NCBI GenBank assembly: GCA_938012815.1
Contig: CALLVV010000081.1
Span: 1-5,886 of the forward strand
Origin: an uncultured Propionibacteriaceae bacterium
Lineage (GTDB): Bacteria; Actinomycetota; Actinomycetes; Propionibacteriales; Propionibacteriaceae
DNA length: 5,886 nucleotides
Direction: 5' to 3'
Shown here piece by piece: positions 1 to 5,817 of this stretch; positions within the stretch are counted from its first letter, which is position 1; each line of letters begins with the position of its first letter. Both the position numbers and the translations under genes were made by a program. Below the pieces are notes generated by a model. It was not told where the DNA came from, did not search any database, and worked only from the letters and a program-made list of their open reading frames with translations.

Positions 1-780
1 CCGGTGGAGCACTCGCTGTCGCCGGCGATTCACCGCGCGGGCTACCGGATCAACGGCCTCGACTGGGGCTATGAGGCGATCCGAGTCGCGTCCGGGAAGT
101 TGCCGGAGGTCGTCGCATCCTTGACGGATTCCGGATGGGTCGGGTTGAGCGTCACGGCACCCCATAAGAAGGAGCTGCTCGGGCTGGGTGAACCGGACTC
201 AATCTCCCGCATGGTCCAGGGGGGCAACACGATCCTCTTGGGTGAGGAACCACGCGTGTACAACACCGATGTGCCGGGGTTCATCAAGGCCTGGCGGAAT
301 CGCGGCCTGGGAGGAGTTTCCACGGCGGTCATTGTCGGCAACGGTGCCACCTCGCGTTCCTTGCTGGTTGCGTTGGCGGGTCTGTCGGTCCGGGAAGTGA
401 CGGTGCTGGCCCGGGTTCCCTCGCGGGCCGCTGCGCTGTGTGAGCTGGGGATCTCCCTCGGGATTGACATCACCGCGCAGCCGATGGACGTCTCGTTCCG
501 GGAGGCCGACCTGCTGGCCAGCACTGTCCCGACCTCCGCCACGGAGAAGTGGGCCGGCGCCTGGGCCGAACGGGCCGAGGTGCTGTTCGATGCCGTCTAC
601 GATTCCTGGCCCACCCCCCTGACCAGGGCTGCCGCCCCCGGGCAGCCGGTGATCACGGGGCTGGAACTTCTGGCCGGGCAGGCCGTGGACCAGTTCCGGC
701 TCCTGACGGGATGCGAGCTGAGTTTCCAGGAGGCCCTGTCCGCGGCCACGGCCGAACTCGAAGCCCGTCGGCGCAACTGA
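1..780 (+). CDS. aroE: Shikimate dehydrogenase AroE, 5'-truncated by the window edge
   Basis: AroE reduces 3-dehydroshikimate to shikimate with NADPH in the cytosolic shikimate pathway. The frame is open from base 1, giving 259 visible residues. The first ones are PVEHSLSPAIH, the shikimate-binding SxS motif (S5, S7 of the visible part), which normally lies about 14-16 residues from the N-terminus. I therefore infer about 10 missing residues, and the GTG at base 4 is not the real start. Other family marks are the VTAPHK segment with the catalytic lysine (K56), GGNT (N76), the catalytic aspartate of YNTD (D90), a glycine-rich nucleotide loop GNGATSRS (113-120), DAVYDSWPTPL, and the C-terminal GLELLAGQAVDQF helix. 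The E. coli-type NRT phosphate-binding motif reads ARV here, as I recall is common in actinobacteria. It ends 12 bases before aroC. TTG leucine codons are more frequent than in the genes downstream. A quinate/shikimate-type relative is possible, but the shikimate operon context favours AroE. Confidence 0.95.
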   Translation, partial: PVEHSLSPAIHRAGYRINGLDWGYEAIRVASGKLPEVVASLTDSGWVGLSVTAPHKKELLGLGEPDSISRMVQGGNTILLGEEPRVYNTDVPGFIKAWRNRGLGGVSTAVIVGNGATSRSLLVALAGLSVREVTVLARVPSRAAALCELGISLGIDITAQPMDVSFREADLLASTVPTSATEKWAGAWAERAEVLFDAVYDSWPTPLTRAAAPGQPVITGLELLAGQAVDQFRLLTGCELSFQEALSAATAELEARRRN

Positions 781-792
781 CACAATTGCCCC
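781..792 (+). promoter_or_regulatory. Possible -10 element for a leaderless aroC transcript
   Basis: The 12 bases between the aroE stop and the aroC ATG contain CACAAT (781-786), a 4-of-6 match to TATAAT. Six bases separate it from the A of the aroC ATG, which is the spacing expected if transcription starts exactly at that A. There is no purine-rich Shine-Dalgarno sequence in the 25 bases before the ATG. No convincing -35 box is seen (sequence near 757-763 reads CTCGAAG), but -35 boxes are weak in actinobacteria. Leaderless mRNAs are common in this phylum. The alternative is simple read-through from aroE with reinitiation. Confidence 0.25.
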
Positions 793-1989
793 ATGTTGCG
801 TTACTTCACGGCCGGGGAGTCGCACGGCCAGGCCCTGATAGCGACGATGGAGGGCATCCCGGCCCATGTCCGCGTTGGAGAACCCGAGATCTCCGCCGCC
901 CTGGCCAGGAGACGCCTCGGGGTCGGGCGTGGGGCACGCATGAAATTCGAGGAGGACGCCGTGACCCTCCTGGGCGGGTTCCGGCACGGCGAAACCCTCG
1001 GTTCACCGATCGCCGTCATGATCGGAAACACGGAATGGCCCAAGTGGGAGACCGTGATGGCTCCCGGCGAGGTGGATGCCGGCCGGCTCGCCGCCCAGGC
1101 CCGCAACACCCCCCTCACCCGCCCCAGGCCCGGCCATGCCGACCTGGCCGGGATGCAGAAGTACGCCTTCCCCGAGGCACGGCCCATCCTGGAGCGCGCC
1201 TCGGCACGGGAGACCGCGGCGCGGGTGGCGCTCGGCGCGGTGGCCGCGGCCTTCCTCGGCCAGGCGCTGGACATCGGCATCGTCAGCCACGTCGTCGAAC
1301 TCGGTGGAGTCCGTGCGAGATGCACCGACCTGCCCGTGGCCGCGGACCTCGCGGCCATCGACGCCGACCCCACCCGCTGCTTCGACGCGGAGGCGGCGGC
1401 GGCCATGGCGGCGGAGGTCGAGGAGTGCCGCAAGGCGGGCGACACCCTCGGTGGGGTGGTCGAGGTGGTCGTGTGGGGTCTGCCCCCCGGTCTCGGCTCC
1501 CACATCCAGGGGGATCGCCGCCTTGATTCCCGGCTCGCCGGTGCCCTGATGGGCATCCAGGCCATCAAGGGGGTGGAGTTCGGCGACGGCTTCGAACTGG
1601 CCAGGCGCCGCGGCTCCGCCGCCCACGACGAAATCCTCCCCACCGGCGAGGGAATCACCCGTGCCACCTGCAACGCGGGGGGCGTGGAGGGGGGCATGTC
1701 CACCGGCGAGGTGCTCCGGGTGCGTGCCGCGATGAAACCGATAGCCACCGTCCCCCGGGCGCTTCGCACCGTCGACGTCTCGACGGGGAAGCCCGCGGTG
1801 GCCCACCACCAACGCTCTGACGTGTGTGCGGTGCCTGCAGCCGGGGTGGTGGCCGAGGCCGTGACCGCGCTGGTGCTGGCGGAACTCGCCCTCGAGAAAT
1901 TCGGCGGGGACTCCGTCGCGGAGACCCGCCGCAACCGGGACGCCTACCTCGCCGACGTCGCCGCCCGCGGCCTGGGGGTGCGACGGTGA
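793..1989 (+). CDS. aroC: Chorismate synthase
   Basis: AroC converts 5-enolpyruvylshikimate-3-phosphate to chorismate, the last shikimate step, using reduced FMN as a non-consumed cofactor; the family is a homotetramer. The 398-residue product has normal length. The N-terminal GESHG signature is at residues 8-12 with catalytic H11. The RRRLGVGRGARM segment (39-50) supplies phosphate/FMN-binding arginines. RPGHADL carries the second catalytic histidine (H115). The AREtAARVALGAV-type signature follows, and HHQRSDVCAVPAAGVV near the C-terminus contains the conserved D343. The start is fixed: GESHG must lie close to the N-terminus and the next in-frame ATG (M19) would delete it. No Shine-Dalgarno sequence precedes the ATG, so it is either leaderless or coupled to aroE. 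The stop overlaps the aroK start by 4 bases. An alanine-rich stretch near residues 199-208 is low complexity but in a variable region. Confidence 0.98.
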   Translation: MLRYFTAGESHGQALIATMEGIPAHVRVGEPEISAALARRRLGVGRGARMKFEEDAVTLLGGFRHGETLGSPIAVMIGNTEWPKWETVMAPGEVDAGRLAAQARNTPLTRPRPGHADLAGMQKYAFPEARPILERASARETAARVALGAVAAAFLGQALDIGIVSHVVELGGVRARCTDLPVAADLAAIDADPTRCFDAEAAAAMAAEVEECRKAGDTLGGVVEVVVWGLPPGLGSHIQGDRRLDSRLAGALMGIQAIKGVEFGDGFELARRRGSAAHDEILPTGEGITRATCNAGGVEGGMSTGEVLRVRAAMKPIATVPRALRTVDVSTGKPAVAHHQRSDVCAVPAAGVVAEAVTALVLAELALEKFGGDSVAETRRNRDAYLADVAARGLGVRR

Positions 1990-2483
1990 CCATCGTGCTC
2001 ATCGGCGCCCCTGGCGCGGGGAAGAGCACGGTCGGGGCGGAGCTCGCGGACCTGCTGGGAAAATCCTTCGTCGACGTGGATGCCCGGATCGAGGAGGTGG
2101 TGGGCAAACCCGTTGCCGAGATCTTCGCAGATGACGGTGAGGCCCGTTTCCGCGCCCTGGAGGAATCGGCCACCCTCGAGCTGCTGGAGACCGGGGAGGT
2201 CGTGAGCCTGGGCGGGGGAGCGGTCATGAATCCCCGGATCCGCGAGGCCCTGGTGGGGCACGACGTCATCTGGTTGGAGGTTTCCATCCAGCAGGCCTCC
2301 CGCCGCGTCGGGCTCAACACCGTGCGGCCGCTGTCGCTCGGCAACATCCGGGGAAGGCTGATAGAGCTGCTCCGGGAACGCACCCCCGTCTACGATGCGG
2401 TTTCAACCACCCGCGTCACCACCGACCGGCGCGACCCCAAGGAGATCGCCGCAGAACTCGCCGAAACCAGGAGACAGCCGTGA
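1986..2483 (+). CDS. aroK: Shikimate kinase
   Basis: AroK phosphorylates shikimate at the 3-hydroxyl using ATP, the step between AroE and AroA. The 165-residue protein has the usual P-loop NMP-kinase-like layout. Walker A GAPGAGKST is at residues 7-15 and shikimate-binding D32 lies in DVD (30-32). R56 is in FRALE and GGG is at 76-78. NTVRPL gives the lid arginine R114, and RERTPVY near 130-136 gives the last substrate/nucleotide arginine (R132). The GTG start at 1986 overlaps the aroC TGA (GTGA). The frame stays open further upstream inside aroC, but that extension is Arg/Gly/Pro-rich and lacks family resemblance, and starting at GTG places the P-loop at its normal depth. The upstream sequence is only weakly ribosome-binding-like (a G-run near 1974-1979), so coupling to aroC translation is likely. 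It overlaps aroB by 4 bases in the same way. Confidence 0.96.
   Translation: MTIVLIGAPGAGKSTVGAELADLLGKSFVDVDARIEEVVGKPVAEIFADDGEARFRALEESATLELLETGEVVSLGGGAVMNPRIREALVGHDVIWLEVSIQQASRRVGLNTVRPLSLGNIRGRLIELLRERTPVYDAVSTTRVTTDRRDPKEIAAELAETRRQP
2469..2473 (+). promoter_or_regulatory. Ribosome binding site that fixes the aroB start
   Basis: AGGAG lies 6 bases before the GTG at 2480. Two other in-frame GTG codons follow at 2486 and 2492, at spacings of 12 and 18 bases, which are too long. The site therefore selects 2480, which is also the codon forming the GTGA overlap with the aroK stop. Confidence 0.75.
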
Positions 2484-3565
2484 TCGTGCCGGTGAACAGC
2501 CGCGTCACCCCCTACCAGGTGCACATCTCTTCCGGTGCGCTGGAGCGACTCACTGAAGCGCTCGGCGACGCCGCGCGAGTGGCGGTGATTGTTCCCGAGC
2601 CCCTGAGGGCCCTCGCGGAACGGGTCCAGAAACGCTGCCCGGACCGGCGGGTGACCACGATCCCAGTTCCCGACGCCGAAGCCTCCAAAACCCCCGCGGT
2701 GCTGGCGAGATGCTGGGACGAGCTGGCCGCGGCCGGGTTCACGCGCAGCGACCTGGTGGTCGGGCTGGGTGGCGGCACCGCCACCGACCTCGCGGGTTTC
2801 GTCGCCGCCAGCTGGCTGCGCGGGGTCGGTTTCATCAGCATCCCGACCACGGTGCTCGGCATGGTCGACGCGGCCGTCGGGGGGAAAACCGGCATCAACC
2901 TGACGGCGGGAAAAAACCTGGTCGGGGCCTTCCACGAGCCGCGAGTCGTGATCTGCGACCTCGACCTGCTGCGGGAACTGCCCGGCACGGAGGTGGCATC
3001 CGGGCTGGCGGAGGTGGTCAAGTGCGGTTTCGTCTCGGATGCCGGGATCCTGCAGCTGGTGGATTCCGATCTCCGCGGTGCCCTCGACGTCACCTCTGAC
3101 ACCTTCGCGGAACTCGTCGGCCGCGCCGTGGCGGTGAAGGCAGGGGTGGTTGCGGAGGACCTGACGGAACGCACATCCCGCGGCGGGTCCGTCGGCAGGG
3201 AGGCCCTGAACTACGGGCACACGATGGGGCATGCCATCGAGGCACACGAGGGTTTCCGGTTGCGCCACGGCCAGGCCATCTCCATCGGCATGGTCTGGAT
3301 CGCAGAGGTCAGCCGGCGGTTGCTGGGGCTGGACGCCAGCCTAGCCGCCGACCATCGCCGGCTGCTCGAGTCCCTCGGCCTGCCCGTCACCCATGACCCG
3401 GAGGCCTGGCCCGGGCTTCGTCGCCTCATGAGTCTGGACAAGAAGTCCCGCGGCAACAGCCTTCGGTTGGTGGGACTCGCCTCCCAGGGACGGCCGGTGA
3501 TCCTGGAAGGCCCGGATGAGAGCGAACTCGCCGAGTCCTACGCCGTGGTTTCCGGGCGAGGGTAG
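2480..3565 (+). CDS. aroB: 3-dehydroquinate synthase
   Basis: AroB cyclises DAHP to 3-dehydroquinate, the second shikimate step, using NAD+ and a divalent metal (usually Zn2+ or Co2+). The 361-residue protein has the N-terminal Rossmann-like domain with GGGTATD (97-103) for NAD binding. It also has MVDAAVGGKTGIN (128-140) with active-site D130 and K136. The three metal ligands are E178 (LAEVVK), H247 (NYGHTMGHAIE) and H263 (RHGQAISIGM). DKK at 320-322 is the conserved C-terminal active-site lysine segment. Just before NYGHT, residues about 231-237 (RGGSVG region) look like an insertion of about six residues relative to the E. coli and Mycobacterium proteins as I remember them. The GTG start overlaps the aroK stop and has a good AGGAG. 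Secondary-metabolism sugar-phosphate cyclases (AHBA or cyclitol type) are related, but the aroCK context argues for the primary enzyme. Confidence 0.97.
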   Translation: MIVPVNSRVTPYQVHISSGALERLTEALGDAARVAVIVPEPLRALAERVQKRCPDRRVTTIPVPDAEASKTPAVLARCWDELAAAGFTRSDLVVGLGGGTATDLAGFVAASWLRGVGFISIPTTVLGMVDAAVGGKTGINLTAGKNLVGAFHEPRVVICDLDLLRELPGTEVASGLAEVVKCGFVSDAGILQLVDSDLRGALDVTSDTFAELVGRAVAVKAGVVAEDLTERTSRGGSVGREALNYGHTMGHAIEAHEGFRLRHGQAISIGMVWIAEVSRRLLGLDASLAADHRRLLESLGLPVTHDPEAWPGLRRLMSLDKKSRGNSLRLVGLASQGRPVILEGPDESELAESYAVVSGRG

Positions 3566-3573
3566 GGCTCGGG

Positions 3574-3579
3574 TAAGAT
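3574..3579 (+). promoter_or_regulatory. Candidate -10 element upstream of efp
   Basis: TAAGAT, preceded by GGG, fits the actinobacterial TAnnnT -10 consensus and sits in the largest intergenic gap (3566-3621, 56 bases). Transcription would start near 3586, leaving a leader of about 35 bases with the efp ribosome binding site. The region 16-19 bases upstream (TTTCCG at 3549-3554) is only a poor -35. I see no terminator hairpin with a T-run after aroB, so read-through from the aro genes is also possible. Confidence 0.4.
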
Positions 3580-3606
3580 TCCGCGACGGCCCTTGCAAGC
3601 AGAGTC

Positions 3607-3613
3607 GGAAAGG
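3607..3613 (+). promoter_or_regulatory. Ribosome binding site of efp
   Basis: GGAAAGG lies 8 bases before the GTG at 3622. It is purine-rich but not a perfect AGGAGG. It supports the GTG start, which also matches the usual length and N-terminus (V/A-STNDLKNG) of the family. Confidence 0.55.
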
Positions 3614-3621
3614 CGACAGGC

Positions 3622-4185
3622 GTGGTATCCACCAATGATCTCAAGAACGGAATGGTGCTCGACCTGAACGGTGAGCTGTGGCAGGTGCAGTGGTTCCAGC
3701 ACCACAAGCCGGGCAAGGGCAACACCGTCGTGCGATCGAAGCTGAAGAACGTGCTCTCCGGCAAGATCATCGACAAGACCTTCAACTCCGACACGAAGGT
3801 GGATACAGCCACCATCGACCGCCGCGACATGCAGTACCTCTACCCCGACGGCGAGGACTACGTGTTCATGGACAACACCACGTACGATCAGATCCACATC
3901 CCCGCCGACGTGGTGGGGGAAGCCCGTTTCTACCTGCTCGACAACCAGACCGCGACCGTGGCGATGCATGAGGGCATTCCCCTATTCATCGAACTGCCCG
4001 CCAGCGTGGAACTCGAGATCACCTACACTGAACCCGGCCTGCAGGGGGACCGGTCCACCGGAGGAACCAAACCCGCCACCCTGGAAACCGGCAAGGAGAT
4101 CCAGGTTCCCCTGTTCATAACCACCGGCGAGAAGATCAAGGTCGACACCCGTGACGGGTCCTACATCTCCCGGGTGAATGGCTGA
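3622..4185 (+). CDS. efp: Translation elongation factor P
   Basis: EF-P binds the ribosome between the P and E sites and relieves stalling at consecutive prolines. The 187-residue protein has the full three-domain layout: an N-terminal KOW-like domain (about 1-63) and two OB-fold domains (about 66-127 and 130-187). The C-terminal segment GKEIQVPLFITTGEKIKVDTRDGSYISRV carries the family signature. The functional loop in domain I reads KPGKGN (29-34) with tip lysine K32. In the actinobacterial subgroup described as active without lysine modification, the loop is PGKGP as I recall; here the last proline is asparagine. No lysine-modifying enzyme gene (EpmA, EpmB, EarP, YmfI type) is in the window. 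The start is GTG at 3622. The last 8 bases overlap nusB, so the two are probably co-translated. A YeiP-type EF-P-like protein is less likely given the sequence and neighbours. Confidence 0.97.
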   Translation: MVSTNDLKNGMVLDLNGELWQVQWFQHHKPGKGNTVVRSKLKNVLSGKIIDKTFNSDTKVDTATIDRRDMQYLYPDGEDYVFMDNTTYDQIHIPADVVGEARFYLLDNQTATVAMHEGIPLFIELPASVELEITYTEPGLQGDRSTGGTKPATLETGKEIQVPLFITTGEKIKVDTRDGSYISRVNG

Positions 4186-4603
4186 GACCGTCCGCTACGG
4201 CACCCAGACGAAGGCTCGGCGGGTCGCCCTCGACGTACTGTATGCCGCCGAACTGCGAGGCCGGGGCATCGTCGAGACCTTCATCGAGGCCAGGGACCTG
4301 ACCGCGATCACCGTGCGTGAACTGACCACGAGGATCGTCCACGGCGTGGCTGAATACCAGGAGGAGATAGACGCACGCATCTCGGCTGCTCTGGACAGGT
4401 CCTGGACCCTGGAACGCATGCCCGCCGTCGACCGCAACCTGGCGAGAATCGCCATCTTCGAGATGGACCACACCGACACCCCCGGGCCCGTCGTCATCGC
4501 CGAGGCGGTGCGGCTGGCACAGGAACTGTCAACCGACGGTTCACCCGGTTTCCTCAACGGCCTGCTCAGCAAGGCCTTGTCAATCAAAGAAACAAACTCC
4601 TGA
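4178..4603 (+). CDS. nusB: Transcription antitermination factor NusB
   Basis: NusB binds the boxA RNA element together with NusE (ribosomal protein S10) and joins NusA/NusG in the antitermination complex on rRNA operons. The 141-residue product has the normal all-helical NusB length. The basic N-terminal helix (KARRVALDVLYAAELRG, 12-28) is the RNA-contacting region. The core signature WTLERMPAVDRNLARIAIFEM (76-96) is strongly conserved, followed by PVVIAEAVRLAQELS (104-118) and SPGFLNGLLSKAL (122-134). The start is certain from the frame: a TGA codon (4175-4177) sits directly before the ATG. There is no clear Shine-Dalgarno sequence, so translation is probably coupled to efp, which ends 5 bases past this ATG. 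The last codons (SIKETNS) are locally A-rich and lie outside the conserved fold. Confidence 0.96.
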   Translation: MAETVRYGTQTKARRVALDVLYAAELRGRGIVETFIEARDLTAITVRELTTRIVHGVAEYQEEIDARISAALDRSWTLERMPAVDRNLARIAIFEMDHTDTPGPVVIAEAVRLAQELSTDGSPGFLNGLLSKALSIKETNS

Positions 4604-4613
4604 CCCCCGATTT

Positions 4614-4617
4614 GGAG
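4614..4617 (+). promoter_or_regulatory. Ribosome binding site of carA
   Basis: GGAG lies 5 bases before the ATG at 4623, inside the 19-base nusB-carA gap. The gap is too short for a terminator, a PyrR-responsive attenuator or a riboswitch. Confidence 0.6.
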
Positions 4618-4622
4618 CGATC

Positions 4623-5750
4623 ATGAATCCCCTTCCCGCACTGCTGGTTCTAGAGGATGGGCGTTCATTCCTCGGAAGATCCTTCGGCGCGGAGGGGGAG
4701 GCCTTCGGGGAGCTGGTCTTCTCCACCGGGATGTCCGGCTACCAGGAAACCCTGACCGATCCCTCCTATCGGGGCCAGGTGGTGCTGGCGACCGCTCCAC
4801 ACATCGGCAACACGGGCTGGAACGACGAGGACGACGAGTCGGCCCGGATCCAGGTGGCGGGTTACGTGGTGCGTGACCCGGCGCCCCGGCCGTCGAACTG
4901 GCGCAGCCGCAGGAGCCTCGACGCGGAACTCGCGAACCAAGGAATCGTCGGGATCTGCGACATCGACACCCGGGCCCTGACCCGCCACATCCGCTCCCTC
5001 GGGGCGATGCGGGTCGGGATCTCGACCCGCGAACTGAACCCGGACAGGCTGCGCGCCAAGGTGTTGGAGCAGCCCGTGATGACGGGCGCCGATCTGTGCG
5101 GTGAGGTCTCCACACCCGAGGCCCGGATCGTCCCTGCGGTGGGGGAGCGGCGCTTCACGGTGGCGGCCGTGGACCTCGGCATCAAGGGCATGACCCCGGC
5201 GCAGATGGCAGGCCGCGGCATGGAGGTGCACGTCCTGCCCGCGTCGACGAGTTTCGAGGAAATCTCCGCGCTGGAACCCGACGGGGTTTTCTTCTCCAAC
5301 GGCCCCGGTGACCCGGCCACCGCCGACGGTCCGGTGGCCGTGCTGAGGCAGGTGCTCGCCGCGGGTATCCCGTACTTCGGGATCTGCTTCGGTAACCAGC
5401 TGTTCGGACGGGCTCTCGGGTTCGGCACCTACAAACTGAAATTCGGGCACAGGGGCATAAACCAGCCGGTGCTTGACCGCACCACCGGGAGGGTCGAGAT
5501 CACCTCGCAGAACCACGGGTTCGCCGTCGACGCCCCCCTGGACCGGGTGGTGGACACCGAGTTCGGGCAGGCCAGCGTCTCCCACACGGGCCTCAACGAC
5601 GACGTCGTCGAGGGCCTCGAACTGCACAGGGACGGGAAACTGGTGGCATTCTCCGTCCAGTACCACCCGGAGGCCGCAGCAGGACCGCACGACGCCAACC
5701 ATCTCTTCGACCGCTTCGCCGACCTCATGAGGAGCAGGGATGCGCGCTGA
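4623..5750 (+). CDS. carA: Carbamoyl-phosphate synthetase small (glutaminase) subunit
   Basis: CarA hydrolyses glutamine and passes ammonia through a tunnel to CarB, which makes carbamoyl phosphate for pyrimidines and arginine. The 375-residue protein is full length. The N-terminal CPSase domain contains FSTGMSGYQETLTDPSY (33-49) and the NTGWNDEDDES segment typical of actinobacteria. The C-terminal class I glutamine amidotransferase domain has FSNGPGDP (224-231, oxyanion-hole region) and the nucleophile elbow GICFGNQ with C255. It also has YKLKFGHRGINQPV and the catalytic pair H348/E350 in QYHPE. All catalytic residues are present, so it should be active. The start follows a GGAG at 4614-4617. 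It sits 19 bases after nusB without pyrR, pyrB or pyrC in between, and carB follows. Feedback regulation would reside in CarB, which is mostly outside the window. Confidence 0.97.
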   Translation: MNPLPALLVLEDGRSFLGRSFGAEGEAFGELVFSTGMSGYQETLTDPSYRGQVVLATAPHIGNTGWNDEDDESARIQVAGYVVRDPAPRPSNWRSRRSLDAELANQGIVGICDIDTRALTRHIRSLGAMRVGISTRELNPDRLRAKVLEQPVMTGADLCGEVSTPEARIVPAVGERRFTVAAVDLGIKGMTPAQMAGRGMEVHVLPASTSFEEISALEPDGVFFSNGPGDPATADGPVAVLRQVLAAGIPYFGICFGNQLFGRALGFGTYKLKFGHRGINQPVLDRTTGRVEITSQNHGFAVDAPLDRVVDTEFGQASVSHTGLNDDVVEGLELHRDGKLVAFSVQYHPEAAAGPHDANHLFDRFADLMRSRDAR

Positions 5751-5800
5751 GCGGTACGAGAACCGGATCCTCACCCCCACCGAGTCATCCCAGGAGAGTC

Positions 5801-5817
<17 letters not shown>
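5740..5817 (+). CDS. Possible 25-residue open frame bridging carA and carB
   Basis: I do not recognise this frame, and it may be chance. It starts with ATG at 5740, inside the last codons of carA (carA stops at 5750), and ends with TGA at 5815-5817, 14 bases inside carB. AGGAG (5730-5734) lies 5 bases before its ATG. The product starts MRAERYENRIL and is hydrophilic, with no signal peptide or membrane segment. In the 16 codons that lie wholly in the otherwise noncoding gap (5752-5799), 14 third positions are G or C, against 8 of 16 at each of the first and second positions. This is the pattern of real codons in this genome, though the sample is tiny. A neutral explanation is that it only relays ribosomes from carA to carB. 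Confidence 0.25.
5792..5796 (+). promoter_or_regulatory. Ribosome binding site of carB
   Basis: AGGAG lies 4 bases before the ATG at 5801, a slightly short but acceptable spacing. It supports the MPRRTDIS start, which also matches the typical CarB N-terminus. Confidence 0.65.

Noticed and set aside
4..6. GTG at base 4 as the true aroE start
   Set aside because: It would begin inside the conserved PVEHSLSP motif and leave off the first beta strand of the family; the window edge cuts the gene instead.
1388..1417. GCGG-rich tandem-like run in aroC
   Set aside because: It encodes an alanine/glutamate stretch in a variable part of the enzyme and is ordinary GC-rich low complexity, not a structured repeat.
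549..1526. Open + strand frame across the aroE-aroC junction
   Set aside because: Its product is almost entirely Arg/Gly/Pro low complexity, and both overlapped genes are well conserved in other frames.
801..1934. Long open frame on the minus strand opposite aroC
   Set aside because: Antisense frames stay open easily in GC-rich genes with strong third-position bias. The translation is Ser/Arg/Pro/Ala-rich without any recognisable motif, and the + strand is a clear chorismate synthase.
2768..2785. Near-perfect inverted repeat GGTGGCGG-CA-CCGCCACC
   Set aside because: It falls exactly on the codons of the conserved GGGTAT NAD-binding loop of AroB, so the symmetry follows from Gly and Ala/Thr codons; the 2-base loop is also too tight for a good hairpin.
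3557..3572. CGAG...CTCG as a terminator after aroB
   Set aside because: Only a 4-base stem and no T-run follows; it does not look like an intrinsic terminator.
3592..3599. CTTGCAAG palindrome in the efp leader as an operator
   Set aside because: Eight bases with no extension of symmetry into the flanks and no second copy in the window; too little to support a regulator site.
4531..4541. AACCGACGGTT inverted repeat in nusB
   Set aside because: Short, single-base centre, inside a coding region and not near a promoter; likely chance.
4665..5780. Long minus-strand open frame opposite carA
   Set aside because: Same shadow effect; it is Gly/Val/His/Arg-rich with no family signature, and carA has all catalytic residues on the + strand.
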